Assembly: GCA_002307185.1 (NCBI GenBank)
Contig: DBTT01000014.1
Span: 1-41,119, forward strand
Source: Bacteroidales bacterium UBA1309
GTDB lineage: Bacteria > Bacteroidota > Bacteroidia > Bacteroidales > Dysgonomonadaceae
Length of the DNA: 41,119 nucleotides
Direction: 5' to 3'
The notes beneath the pieces are model-generated. The model did not search any database, had not been told where the DNA came from, and saw nothing but the letters and a program-made list of their open reading frames with translations. The translations under genes were made by a program, and so were the position numbers. Of the stretch, positions 16,441 to 25,805 are shown piece by piece. Within the stretch, counting starts at the first letter, position 1, and every line of letters starts with the position of its first letter.

Positions 16441-17376
16441 TATCTCATAATGATTAGGCGTTGCCTTCAAGGATGTTTTAGTTACGACCGAGGATTTTTG
16501 TCATGTGAACCTTGATTACTCAGTTATACGCTCACCATTTCAGGCATTCACCTTACCGATTGCAAAAAACTCTTGATTCCGGGGCAATCCTATGTTTTGT
16601 AGGTTTGGGTGAATGCAAGGGTTTTAAATATTTTTCCAAATATGGTATTCATTCGACTTGCCTGAACTCCACAAATAGGCTAGTGAGCAAAAGTGGAAAC
16701 AACTTGATCCGATTCATGAGCATTTTATTTTTGAGACAATGTTTATTCCCAGCAAATAAAGAAGAGACCTTTCTGGCGGTGTACGTGCCTAATTGTTGGT
16801 TGAGACAACGAGCTATCCTCGCTAAATTATGGGGATTGACTCACTCGACACGGGTTTCATCACCCCGACGGCCAAATATTTTTCCAATCATCCAGTCGTT
16901 GAGAAGAGTATAGCTATTTTCGGACTTCGATTTCTAGCCTTCAATGTCATTTCGAAAACCTTCGGCATTGGCATTGTCATTCCAATCGATTTTTGGTTTC
17001 GAAACAGCGCCGCCCAGCTGAACACCAGCAAAGCTACATCCCATATGCATCATAGAGAACAGCATCCAACTTGTAGGTCGTGTCCCAATAGCAAAACGAC
17101 TTGGCTTTGTTTTGACTTTCGGACGAACAAGGGTAGATTCCCATCATTGCCAACAAAAAAATATGTTAATCTGAATATTGGTTTTCATTTCAGGCACACG
17201 GTTTAGTATCATGTTTAATTTTATGTAAAAATAAGGGAAAGAATAGAATTGATGCATACTACACAATGAATATCACATTTATTAATGGGAGATTGCTTTA
17301 ATCTATCATCATTTATAGGTAAAAAGTTGCAAACATATCATAATTATTAGGTATTGTCGCTCGTCTCTAAGCGGAG
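16441..17376. other. About 0.95 kb without an assignable gene
   Basis: No supported gene is present. Weak open frames occur on both strands. On the plus strand 16512-16913 and 16829-17206 overlap in different frames and lack any motif. On the minus strand one frame is open from about 17144 down to a TAG at 16934 and contains a protein-like stretch (VQLGGAVSKPKIDWNDNA), while two other minus-strand frames are also open over parts of the same DNA. It could be a decayed gene, an insertion-element remnant or a structured non-coding element. The last 200 bp are AT-rich promoter sequence for the porin gene. Confidence 0.4.
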
Positions 17377-17384
17377 TACTTTTG
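17377..17384 (+). promoter_or_regulatory. -7 box of the imelysin/di-heme operon
   Basis: TACTTTTG fits TAnnTTTG; ATTG at 17353-17356 lies 20 bp upstream as the -33 element. The ATG of the porin gene follows 39 nt later. I see no obvious Fur box, but this was not tested with a matrix. Confidence 0.6.
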
Positions 17385-17423
17385 TTACAATCAATGACTT
17401 ATTTACTTACTTAAAGTAAAACA

Positions 17424-18782
17424 ATGAAAAAAGAAATTTCAACAATCGTTCTTCTTTTCATGCTTTTGGCGTATCCTTCGGGTAGCTCAATTGCTAGAAA
17501 CGAAGATTCAACGACCATCAAAACAAATGAGCTTGTTCTCTCCGCAGACAAAATAGCAAGCCTTGAAAAACTTGTGAAGAGCCTATCCAAGCTCAAAATC
17601 GGCGGTTATGGCGAAGCCGTTTATTCCCGCAATTTTTACAGTGACAATTTCAACCGCTATTCGCAGCCGGAAACATACGATGGTAAAGGCTATCACAGTC
17701 GAGTGGACTTGCCTCATGTGACCTTTTTCCTAGGATATGAGTTTGGAAAAGGTTGGCGATTGAACACCGAAATCGAATTCGAACACGGAGGAACAGAATC
17801 GGCTGTGGAATTGGAGGCTGAAGAGGCTGGCGAATACGAAACTGAAGTGGAACGCGGCGGAGAAGTTGCCTTGGAGCAATTCTGGATTGAAAAGACTTTC
17901 AATGGGTCACTTAATCTTCGTTTCGGTCACATCATTGTCCCCATCGGATACACCAACGGAAATCACCTTCCCACACAATTTTTCACTGTTTATCGTCCTG
18001 CCGGAGAAAACACCATCATCCCCTGCACCTGGCACGAAACGGGAATCAGTCTTTGGGGATATCTCGGAAAGCATTGGAAATACGAGGTACAGGTAGTTCC
18101 CGGATTAGACTCGGAACTATTCAGCCGCGACAGTTGGATTAAGAACGGATCCGCGTCGCCATACGAATTTAAAGTGGCCAATAAACTAGCTGGAGTTGTA
18201 CGCCTCGACAACTACTCCGTTTCGGGTTTGCGTCTGGGAGTGAGCGGTTACACGGGACAAAGTTTCAAGAACAGCATCAAGCCAAGCCAGGCCTCAAAAT
18301 ATAATGACGTGAAAGGAACCGTATATTTAGGCAGCTTTGATTTCGACTACAAAGGACACAACATCATCGCCCGCGGATATTTCGATTACGGACATCTGAT
18401 GAACTCGAAAGTCATCTCAAGCTACAACAAAAGTTTATCCAAATATTCCCCTTCTCCCCGAACCAATGTCGCTTCAGGCGCATTGTGTACAGGGGTGGAA
18501 GTCGGGTACGATATCTTCTCTAAATTTGAGAAACTACAGGCAGAGAAGAAAAAACTATACCTTTTCGGAAGATACGAGTATTATGATTCGATGTATAAAA
18601 CAGACGAAAGCATCGTGAAATCAGGTTGGACAAAAAGACAAATATATGTTGGCGGACTCAATTTCTTCCCAATCAAAGACATCGTGTTTAAGGCGGAATA
18701 TTCGGCGGGAATACTTAGAAAAGGGTACAACAACGAAAACAGTTTTTCATTAGGAATTGCCTATGCCGGATTTTTCAACTGA
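17424..18782 (+). CDS. OprO/OprP-like outer-membrane porin
   Basis: A 452-residue protein: signal peptide (1-25, ending SSIAR), a short heptad region (ADKIASLEKLVKSLSKLK, about 40-57), then an outer-membrane barrel beginning IGGYGEAVYSRNF and ending in GIAYAGFFN with the terminal aromatic typical of barrels. This arrangement is that of the phosphate-selective porin O/P family. An acidic segment with a Glu cluster (ESAVELEAEEAGEYETEVERGGE, given here in part as ELEAEEAGEYETEVE) near residue 130 could line the pore and favour cations. First gene of an operon with imelysin (44-bp gap), so uptake of iron or a related cation or chelate is more likely than phosphate; that is inference from context. 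Confidence 0.75.
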   Translation: MKKEISTIVLLFMLLAYPSGSSIARNEDSTTIKTNELVLSADKIASLEKLVKSLSKLKIGGYGEAVYSRNFYSDNFNRYSQPETYDGKGYHSRVDLPHVTFFLGYEFGKGWRLNTEIEFEHGGTESAVELEAEEAGEYETEVERGGEVALEQFWIEKTFNGSLNLRFGHIIVPIGYTNGNHLPTQFFTVYRPAGENTIIPCTWHETGISLWGYLGKHWKYEVQVVPGLDSELFSRDSWIKNGSASPYEFKVANKLAGVVRLDNYSVSGLRLGVSGYTGQSFKNSIKPSQASKYNDVKGTVYLGSFDFDYKGHNIIARGYFDYGHLMNSKVISSYNKSLSKYSPSPRTNVASGALCTGVEVGYDIFSKFEKLQAEKKKLYLFGRYEYYDSMYKTDESIVKSGWTKRQIYVGGLNFFPIKDIVFKAEYSAGILRKGYNNENSFSLGIAYAGFFN

Positions 18783-18826
18783 TTCATAACAAGCAAAACA
18801 ATTTACTTACTATAAAAAATACAATT

Positions 18827-19990
18827 ATGAAGAAACAATTTACACTGATGGCCATGTTTGCCTCCATGATGGTTTTTACGTTTTCCTCTTGCGAGAGTGA
18901 AAAAGAGGTAGAGGACACCTCTAATTCGGACGAGTTGGTGGCTATAAACGCACAATATGTGGACAATGTGGTCTTGCCTACTTATGATTCATTAGCGAAC
19001 GCATCAATCAACCTATATAATGCTGTTGTGGCTTTACAAGAAGACAAAACGGATGCCAATGTGGAAAAAGTTGCTGCCCTATGGAAATCTACCCGTGTGT
19101 TTTGGGAAGAAAGTGAAGCATTCTTATTTGGCCCGGTGGATGTATTGGGCATTGATCCACATATAGACACCTGGCCAATGAATGAGTCGGCTTATCTTGA
19201 GGTACTGAATGATGAGTCTGTAATCAGCTCCTTGAATTCATCGGACGGAGACGAACTCGTGTCCCAAATATCCGAGCAAAGCGATGGCCTTCTCGGTTTC
19301 CATAGCCTTGAATACACATTTTTCAGGGATGGAAGTGTTCGTGCCGCTTCGGACATTTCAACCAATGAAATGATATTGGCCGTTGCTGTAGCCGGTGACC
19401 TCCGAAACGAATGCTGCTTGATCCTAGCTGGATGGGAAGGAGAAAGTGCTATCGGGTCCACAAGGGCTGGATATGCGCAACGTACGAGCAATTACGACGG
19501 ACTGGCAACCTACTACTCCACCCCTTATGCCACCACGATGAAAACGACACCTAACGACTCGTATTCATCAGCATTGAGTTCGACCGCAGCTATTTTGGAT
19601 GGGGCCATAGATATTGCCGATGAAGTTGCTTCAGCCAAGATCGGGCAACCTTATTATGGAGCAAGCGATGATGACAAAAATTATATTGAATCGAAATACA
19701 GCTACAATTCGAAAGTGGATTTTGCTGGAAACATCCGAAGCGTGAAGAATGCTTATCTGGGAGCTATCGGGTCATCCAACTCGGCTTCGGTAAGCACTTA
19801 TCTGAGTGCGAAAAACTCGACATTGGATTCTGAAGTGAAGTCAGCAATCACAGATGCTATAGAAAAAATAGATGCAATGGAGGATTTCGAAACAAACGCA
19901 ACGGGTTCAACAACAGCTTTGGCTGCGATGGAAGCTTGTCAAGCCTTGATGGACCAACTCGAACTAGCCAAAGCCGCATTGTCTGAATAA
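18827..19990 (+). CDS. Imelysin family lipoprotein (IrpA-like, peptidase M75 fold)
   Basis: A 387-residue lipoprotein with lipobox TFSSC (Cys22). It shows the imelysin fold pattern: helix with NAQYVDNVVLPTYDSL, then FWEESEAFLFGPVDVLGIDPHIDTWPMN, and the signature GxHxxE as GFHSLE (G157, H159, E162). The family includes IrpA and other iron-regulated envelope proteins; despite the name, peptidase activity is doubtful and a role in iron uptake is likelier. It sits between a porin and a di-heme c-type protein, a combination repeatedly seen in iron-regulated loci. Expected location: periplasm-facing or surface leaflet of the outer membrane. Confidence 0.92.
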   Translation: MKKQFTLMAMFASMMVFTFSSCESEKEVEDTSNSDELVAINAQYVDNVVLPTYDSLANASINLYNAVVALQEDKTDANVEKVAALWKSTRVFWEESEAFLFGPVDVLGIDPHIDTWPMNESAYLEVLNDESVISSLNSSDGDELVSQISEQSDGLLGFHSLEYTFFRDGSVRAASDISTNEMILAVAVAGDLRNECCLILAGWEGESAIGSTRAGYAQRTSNYDGLATYYSTPYATTMKTTPNDSYSSALSSTAAILDGAIDIADEVASAKIGQPYYGASDDDKNYIESKYSYNSKVDFAGNIRSVKNAYLGAIGSSNSASVSTYLSAKNSTLDSEVKSAITDAIEKIDAMEDFETNATGSTTALAAMEACQALMDQLELAKAALSE

Positions 19991-20045
19991 AGAGACGCGA
20001 CAATATCATACATCCCCCAACACTCAAAAGATCAACAAAAAAAGG

Positions 20046-21602
20046 ATGAAAATTCAATATTTACTATCACAATTTGCAGTTTTTGCTGTCATCTTTGCAC
20101 TTTCGAGCTGCAAAGATGACGACAAGAGTTCTGCGACGACTGGCGACAGCGACCTTTCGGAAGAATACTATACAGGAGGCGAATTAGGAACTTCTTTCGA
20201 CGACGGAATACTTGCTTACCAACAACCGACTCCCGCCGTGGAAGCTTCGGCGGATATGCTCGTGTTATTCAAATACGGAGAAGCTTTTTTTGAAAACGAA
20301 TTTACTTCCGCCACTTCCGGGGTTCGTTCAGGATTAGGCCCGGCGTATGTACGCAGTGCCTGCATCACCTGCCACCCCGGATACGGACATGGACGAAGAA
20401 TGACCCGTTACAATGCGTCTGACCATGGAAACGGGTATCTGCTTGTCGTATTCGACAAAGATACGGAAGCTTTTGTACCCGAACTGACCGGTATGCCCCA
20501 GACACGTGCAGCAACGCCATTCTTGCCTCCAATCAATGAGGCTGGAATCGATATCGAATGGAAAAATTACACGGATGACTGGAACAATACCTTTCCGGAC
20601 GGTGAAACTTACAGTCTGATTTATCCGGAAATTAATATTGATTCGGCTTACATCAACACCAATCCGAAACCGACCAACTACGTCGTGAGACTGGAAGCGA
20701 CAATCGGTATTTACGGAACAGGATTGCTCGACGCGATTCCCGATGACTCGATCATCGCAGAATACAACAGGCAGAAGGCGGAGGGTTACACGCTCAATGA
20801 TGCGAAATACGTGGAAAGTGGATTTCTGAAAGGACTCGATGGCGTGAAACGTGTCGGCAGATACACCTACGGTCTGACTCGCGGATCTTTGCAGTTCGGC
20901 CCCGGCTCCAACGCTATTTGGAATATTACAAATGTCAACCGTTCCAATTATGCAGGAAATGACTCAACGGTCACCAATTATCGGTCGAACTACATAACGA
21001 AAGCTTACGCAACCGCAATGTCTCAAAACTCGGATATCCAGAAGAAACTCGGAAAAACGGCATCCGAAATCTACGACGAGTTAATGGCCAAAGATCTGAC
21101 TCCCGAGCTATCGGATGAAGAATACATCCAATTTATGGTATGGCATCGGGGATTGGCTGTGCCTGCCGCCCGAAATTTGGACGATGCCACCGTGCAGCAA
21201 GGGAAGAAAAAATTCTATGCAATAGGTTGCACCTCGTGCCACAAACCTTCTTGGAAAACGGGTGCGGACGACTATACTGGAGATAACTTGGTGAAGGGCA
21301 AATTACCTCGCTATCCTTACCAAAAAATTTGGCCATACACGGACTTGTTGCAACACAAGCTGGCTATGGTGAACGATATTCGCACAGGCTGGTGCCGTAC
21401 CATGCCTCTGTGGGGAAGAGGTCTTTCCGTAAAATGTACGGGAGCCAGCGACCACTTGCACGACATGCGTGCCCGGAATTACCAGGAAGCGATCATGTGG
21501 CATGGCTCGGCCGAAAGCGATGCCCGGTTTGCAGTCGAGAAGTACCGCAACCTGTCGAAGTCGGACCGCGATGCTATCATTAAGTTTCTGGAATCAATCT
21601 AA
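20046..21602 (+). CDS. Di-heme oxidoreductase family lipoprotein (DHOR, DUF1111-like)
   Basis: A 518-residue lipoprotein with lipobox LSSC (Cys22) and two c-type haem sites: CITCH (C106, C109, H110) and CTSCH (C395, C398, H399). Length and haem placement fit the di-heme thiol oxidoreductase-like family, related to MauG/cytochrome c peroxidases. It probably carries out electron transfer or oxidation at the envelope, possibly linked to the redox state of iron handled by imelysin. It lies 55 bp after imelysin and only 5 bp before the cytochrome c assembly gene, so haem attachment and this protein are made together. Confidence 0.92.
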   Translation: MKIQYLLSQFAVFAVIFALSSCKDDDKSSATTGDSDLSEEYYTGGELGTSFDDGILAYQQPTPAVEASADMLVLFKYGEAFFENEFTSATSGVRSGLGPAYVRSACITCHPGYGHGRRMTRYNASDHGNGYLLVVFDKDTEAFVPELTGMPQTRAATPFLPPINEAGIDIEWKNYTDDWNNTFPDGETYSLIYPEINIDSAYINTNPKPTNYVVRLEATIGIYGTGLLDAIPDDSIIAEYNRQKAEGYTLNDAKYVESGFLKGLDGVKRVGRYTYGLTRGSLQFGPGSNAIWNITNVNRSNYAGNDSTVTNYRSNYITKAYATAMSQNSDIQKKLGKTASEIYDELMAKDLTPELSDEEYIQFMVWHRGLAVPAARNLDDATVQQGKKKFYAIGCTSCHKPSWKTGADDYTGDNLVKGKLPRYPYQKIWPYTDLLQHKLAMVNDIRTGWCRTMPLWGRGLSVKCTGASDHLHDMRARNYQEAIMWHGSAESDARFAVEKYRNLSKSDRDAIIKFLESI

Positions 21603-21607
21603 GCTGG

Positions 21608-22750
21608 ATGAAAAACTTTCTGTTTAAGCGCATATCATTCGGACTACTGGCTGTGTTGCCGGTAGTCCTTGCTTTTATCACGGTTGTGGAAAAAATCTGG
21701 GGGCGGGAGATTGCCCTCGAAGGGTTTTATCATTCCTGGTGGTTTGCTTCCCTTTGGGGCATTTTGGCTGCTAGCGGATTGACCTATTTGATAGTCAAGA
21801 AAAGATATAGGCAGAAAGCGGCTTTCCTGCTCCACCTGTCTCTTATTGTCATTTTAATTGGCGCATTTATCACTTTCCTGACAGCCGAACGGGGTTATCT
21901 CCACCTGAGGCAAGGCAAACCGGCAACCACCTACACCGCCGAAGATGAAATGACCCAGAAACCACTTCCTTTCGAGATAAAGCTCGTGTTGTTTGAGATG
22001 GAATACAATAAAGAAACCGGCCAACCGACCAATTACAGGAGCTTTCTCCGGATAAACGGCGATGTGTGCATGGTGGCGATGAATAGAATCTACACGAAGG
22101 ATCACTTCCGGCTCTATCAGCTTTCGTACGATTCGGACGAGATGGGCACAATACTTTTAGTGTATCGTGATCCGTGGGGAATCGGAGTGACTTATGCCGG
22201 ATACATTTTGCTGGCCCTTTCCTTGCTTTGGGTTCTTTGGATGAAAATAAGTTGGAAAGGAATACTTGTCTTGCTGGTTCCCACCTTGGCCGTTTGGTTT
22301 TATATTTCTCAGATTCAGCCCATGACTCCCATTTTGCGAACCCCGATGCTGGCGTTGCATGTTTCGGTCATCCTGGTGGCGTATGTTTTATTGCTCCTGA
22401 CAGCTGTGTTCAGTGCTATCGGGCTTGCCTCTTTTCCCAAAAGGCTGAGAATGTACGAATGGAACAATACCATCCTTTATCCGGCATTGGCGTTATTGGT
22501 AATAGGAATTTTCATTGGAGCCGTTTGGGCAAATATTTCCTGGGGGAGATATTGGGGCTGGGATTCGAAAGAGACTTGGGCCTTGATCACGATGCTGGTG
22601 TATGCGATTCCTCTTCACAAAGAGAGCTTGCCGATGTTTGCCGATCCGAAAAAGTTTCATTGGTATTGTCTCATCGCTTTCCTGACGGTACTGATGACTT
22701 TTCTGGGAGTAAGCTTCCTGTTGAGTGGGATGCACAGCTATATGTCGTAA
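21608..22750 (+). CDS. ccsA: Compact ResB/CcsA-type cytochrome c assembly protein
   Basis: A 380-residue inner-membrane protein. The C-terminal half has the CcsA/ResC haem-handling WWD-type motif as WGRYWGWDSKETWAL (312-326) and several membrane helices with a conserved His (LALHVSVI). The N-terminal half has two to three helices and a periplasmic domain (about 100-190) resembling a shortened ResB/Ccs1. This is smaller than the full fused CcsBA of other bacteria. Start ATG at 21608, five bases after the di-heme gene stop, which implies tight coupling. It would deliver haem to the CxxCH sites of the neighbouring lipoprotein; whether it is the only cytochrome c assembly system in the genome cannot be judged here. 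Confidence 0.85.
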   Translation: MKNFLFKRISFGLLAVLPVVLAFITVVEKIWGREIALEGFYHSWWFASLWGILAASGLTYLIVKKRYRQKAAFLLHLSLIVILIGAFITFLTAERGYLHLRQGKPATTYTAEDEMTQKPLPFEIKLVLFEMEYNKETGQPTNYRSFLRINGDVCMVAMNRIYTKDHFRLYQLSYDSDEMGTILLVYRDPWGIGVTYAGYILLALSLLWVLWMKISWKGILVLLVPTLAVWFYISQIQPMTPILRTPMLALHVSVILVAYVLLLLTAVFSAIGLASFPKRLRMYEWNNTILYPALALLVIGIFIGAVWANISWGRYWGWDSKETWALITMLVYAIPLHKESLPMFADPKKFHWYCLIAFLTVLMTFLGVSFLLSGMHSYMS

Positions 22751-22821
22751 CGAATAAGAATAATTTGTTGGACAAAATGTGATAGGGGCGAATTTACATT
22801 TTCTTATTATTTTCAAATAAA

Positions 22822-23925
22822 ATGAATAAACAACTAATTTATTGTTTGGAGGACACCTCCATTCCAGAGTGTCATGTGTCCATATCTCCCGAATATTCGT
22901 ACAGCTTTGAAGAGCAATTGAGTGATATTGTCCAAGAGTTTGACAAGGTTCTCAACGAAAACAACCTAATGAAGAAGCACTTGGTTTTTGCCAAGCTTTT
23001 TTTATCCGATTATATCAATCAAAAGCCATTTATCGAGGAGCATAAACCATTTTCGTCTCTCCTGTCAGAATGTGCCGTTTCGGTCGTAGAGCAAGCCCCT
23101 TTGGACGGAACCAAAATCAGTGTGATCTTCTTTTTTCTCAAAACAGAAGACCTAAGGGTAGAGCGAAAAAACAACGCTTTCCTGATCTATGTGGAAGGGA
23201 AATTACACATCTACCACACGGTGAGCAAATTTACATCCTCCGATCCTTATTCCCAGGTTCAGGAAGCATTTCAATCGCATATAAACTTGCTGGCACAACA
23301 CGGGCTATCGCTCAAGCACAATTGCCACCGCACGTGGATTTATTCCCGGGACGTGGACAAAGATTATGGGCAAATCGTCGATTCTAGGAATCGTATTTTC
23401 GATTTGCAAGATTTGACAAAACAGACGCATTACATCACCTCCACCGGAATCGAAGGGAAAGGTTTTGATCGCTCATCGGATGTGAACATTGACTTTTATT
23501 CGATTCAGGAAACAAAACCGGAGCAGGTTAAATACCTTGAGGCCTTGGATTATTTGAACCCTACGCACGAATATGGTGTGGCATTCGAACGAGGAACAAG
23601 CATCAGTTATGCGGATAAGAAACATCTATTCATTTCAGGTACAGCCAGCATCGACAAACATGGAGATTGTGTTTTCCGCAACGATGTGTTGAAGCAAACA
23701 GAACGTCTTTTTCTGAATATTGAAAAACTACTCGGGAGCGGAGGGGCTTCTTTCCATGACATCGCCCAGATGATTGTCTATTTGCGTAATGTATCGGATT
23801 ATCCCGTCGTGAAAAATTATCTAGAGATCCATTTCCCGAATACGCCCAAAGCGGTTGTGCTTGCCCGGGTGTGCCGACCAGAATGGTTGATTGAGGTGGA
23901 ATGTTTAGCCTCGAAAAGAATTTGA
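22822..23925 (+). CDS. Chorismatase-like / double Rid (YjgF)-fold protein
   Basis: A 367-residue soluble protein. The second half is a Rid-type domain (HEYGVAFERGTSI, HLFISGTASIDKHGD, ERLFLNIEKLL, and a final RPEWLIEVECLA). The first half ends in RTWIYSRDVDKDYGQIVDSRNR and STGIEGKG, which resembles the arrangement of chorismatases of the FkbO/Hyg5 type: a diverged YjgF half followed by the catalytic half. Those enzymes hydrolyse chorismate to a dihydroxycyclohexadiene or hydroxybenzoate. No close functional claim can be made. The gap to ccsA is 71 bp with no terminator, so it probably belongs to the same operon; a product used as chelator or aromatic precursor would fit, which is inference. 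No signal peptide. Confidence 0.65.
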   Translation: MNKQLIYCLEDTSIPECHVSISPEYSYSFEEQLSDIVQEFDKVLNENNLMKKHLVFAKLFLSDYINQKPFIEEHKPFSSLLSECAVSVVEQAPLDGTKISVIFFFLKTEDLRVERKNNAFLIYVEGKLHIYHTVSKFTSSDPYSQVQEAFQSHINLLAQHGLSLKHNCHRTWIYSRDVDKDYGQIVDSRNRIFDLQDLTKQTHYITSTGIEGKGFDRSSDVNIDFYSIQETKPEQVKYLEALDYLNPTHEYGVAFERGTSISYADKKHLFISGTASIDKHGDCVFRNDVLKQTERLFLNIEKLLGSGGASFHDIAQMIVYLRNVSDYPVVKNYLEIHFPNTPKAVVLARVCRPEWLIEVECLASKRI

Positions 23926-24111
23926 GAAGAGCCAATAAGGTTTCACACCGTTTACATTTATTTCTCCAATTAATAAACAGAAGAACCGATCTTCCACCCT
24001 TCCCCTGTTTGGATATTTTCAATACACGGTATTTAGTTCAAAAGAAAATCCCTGCATAATTCTTGCGAGTTTGTTTTCCTTCACAATTAGTCCTTTTCGA
24101 TGAAAAAGTTT

Positions 24112-24119
24112 TAACTTTG
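24112..24119 (+). promoter_or_regulatory. -7 box of susR
   Basis: TAACTTTG followed by TATATT matches the TAnnTTTG consensus and lies 24 nt before the susR ATG. A matching -33 element is not evident. Confidence 0.5.
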
Positions 24120-24143
24120 TATATTAACCTTTACTCGACTCAA

Positions 24144-25781
24144 ATGAAAAGATTTCCGTTTTTCCTGTTTTTCATAGGAATAACACATCTCGTTTTTGCG
24201 GATACCACATCAAAGGCGCAAATAGATTCCCTGCTTCGCGTTCTTGACGGTGCACTCAACGCATATCCAGTCTTGGATCACAAGAAAGAGGCGTATATCA
24301 TGCACTTGAAGAGCAATCTTGCAAAAACTACAGACCACAAATCCAGATTTGATCAATATGGAGGACTATTCGACATTTATAAAAACTACCAGATGGATTC
24401 GGCAGTTGACATATCCATCAAGCGCAAACAAGAGGCATTGTTTTTGAATAACCCAAAAGACATAGCATCCGCAAACCTAAACTATGCCGAAGTGATGATG
24501 ATTACCGGCATGTATCAAAATGCCCTGGACACGATACATCGTCAAGGGCAGAATGTTGTTGACCGGGACTTGAAAACATATATTTTCCATCTCTACCATT
24601 CTTCCTATTTGCTAATGAAAGAATTTGCCCTCACCGACAAAGACAGGGCGGGATTTTCCAAAATGATCCTGCAATACAAGGATTCTATCTTGTCCATCCT
24701 TCCCAAAAGCAATTTCGGATATTATTTGGTGAAAAGTTCCCAGCTCGTGGAATTGGGAAAATACAAGGAAGCCTTGCATTGGGCAGAGCAAGCCTACAAG
24801 AGGTTTTCCTTTAAACATTCCAAGGCGCTTTCTGCATCTGCCCTTGCCGATGCTTACGAATACCTGGGAAACAACGAAATGGCGAAGAAATACCTGATTA
24901 TTTCGGCCATCGATGATATTGAGAACGGAGTGAAGGAGTATATTTCCCTTCGAAAACTGGCAGTCCTTCTTTACGGAGAGGGGGATATCGACCGGGCCTA
25001 CCGCTACACAAAACGGTGCATGGAAGATGCTATTTTCTGCAACGCCCGGTTCCGGACGTATGAAATTTCCCACATGTTGCCCATCATCAATAGCGCCTAC
25101 GATGCGAAGAACAAGCACGAAAAACGAAACCTGCGGATCGGCATCTTTGCTATTTCATTCCTGTCCCTGATCGTTTTGGGCTTTTTCATCTTCACCTACA
25201 ACAGGCTTCTCGCCTTGGCGAAGGCGCGCCGTGCACTCAAGGAGATCAACAAGGAGTTGCAAAGCATAAACAATGACCTGACGACAACAAACAATAAGCT
25301 TTCGGAAAGCAACCATGTGAAGGAAGAATACATCGGATATGTGTTCACCATGTGTTCCGAATACATCGACAAGATGGAAGACCTTCGCAAAAAAGTCAAC
25401 CGGAAGGTGAAAGCGGGCCAGATCGACGAACTGCAAAAGATGACAAGTTCCACAACATTTGTGGCCGATGAGCTAAAAGAATTCTACAGGAGCTTTGATT
25501 CTGTGTTCCTGAATCTGTATCCTGACTTTGTAGTGGAATTTAATTCTTTGTTGTTGCCCAACGAACAAATTATGCCGAAAGCAAACGACCTGCTCACTCC
25601 CGAACTGCGGATTTTCGCCTTGGTCCGTCTGGGAATCAACGACAGCATCAAGATTGCCGAGTTTCTGCATTATTCGCCACAGACAGTTTACAATTACAGG
25701 CTCAAGGTTCGGGCAAAAGCGAAAGCCACGAAAGAAGATTTCACGAATCAGGTCGCTAAACTCGGTCAGGTAAGGAAGTAA
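24144..25781 (+). CDS. susR: SusR-like membrane-spanning transcription activator (DUF6377)
   Basis: A 545-residue protein: signal sequence (1-19, ending LVFA), a periplasmic helical-repeat sensor region (TPR-like, about 40-320), a membrane helix (about 331-350, SFLSLIVLGFFIFTYN), a cytoplasmic coiled coil (RRALKEINKELQSINNDL), then a C-terminal domain ending in a LuxR-like helix-turn-helix (IFALVRLGINDSIKIAEFL, HYSPQTVYNYRLKVR; about 490-528). This is the architecture of Bacteroides SusR, the maltose-responsive activator of the sus genes, and it lies directly upstream of susC as expected. The ATG at 24144 opens with a hydrophobic signal; the open frame reaches further upstream but there it overlaps the promoter. 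Confidence 0.88.
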   Translation: MKRFPFFLFFIGITHLVFADTTSKAQIDSLLRVLDGALNAYPVLDHKKEAYIMHLKSNLAKTTDHKSRFDQYGGLFDIYKNYQMDSAVDISIKRKQEALFLNNPKDIASANLNYAEVMMITGMYQNALDTIHRQGQNVVDRDLKTYIFHLYHSSYLLMKEFALTDKDRAGFSKMILQYKDSILSILPKSNFGYYLVKSSQLVELGKYKEALHWAEQAYKRFSFKHSKALSASALADAYEYLGNNEMAKKYLIISAIDDIENGVKEYISLRKLAVLLYGEGDIDRAYRYTKRCMEDAIFCNARFRTYEISHMLPIINSAYDAKNKHEKRNLRIGIFAISFLSLIVLGFFIFTYNRLLALAKARRALKEINKELQSINNDLTTTNNKLSESNHVKEEYIGYVFTMCSEYIDKMEDLRKKVNRKVKAGQIDELQKMTSSTTFVADELKEFYRSFDSVFLNLYPDFVVEFNSLLLPNEQIMPKANDLLTPELRIFALVRLGINDSIKIAEFLHYSPQTVYNYRLKVRAKAKATKEDFTNQVAKLGQVRK

Positions 25782-25805
25782 TTGTCTCCTAACAGAACTG
25801 GGACG

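Noticed and set aside
16512..17206. Two overlapping plus-strand frames in the orphan region as genes
   Set aside because: Composition looks random (many Cys, His, Trp, Ser without pattern), no promoter or signal sequence, and minus-strand frames over the same DNA look no worse.
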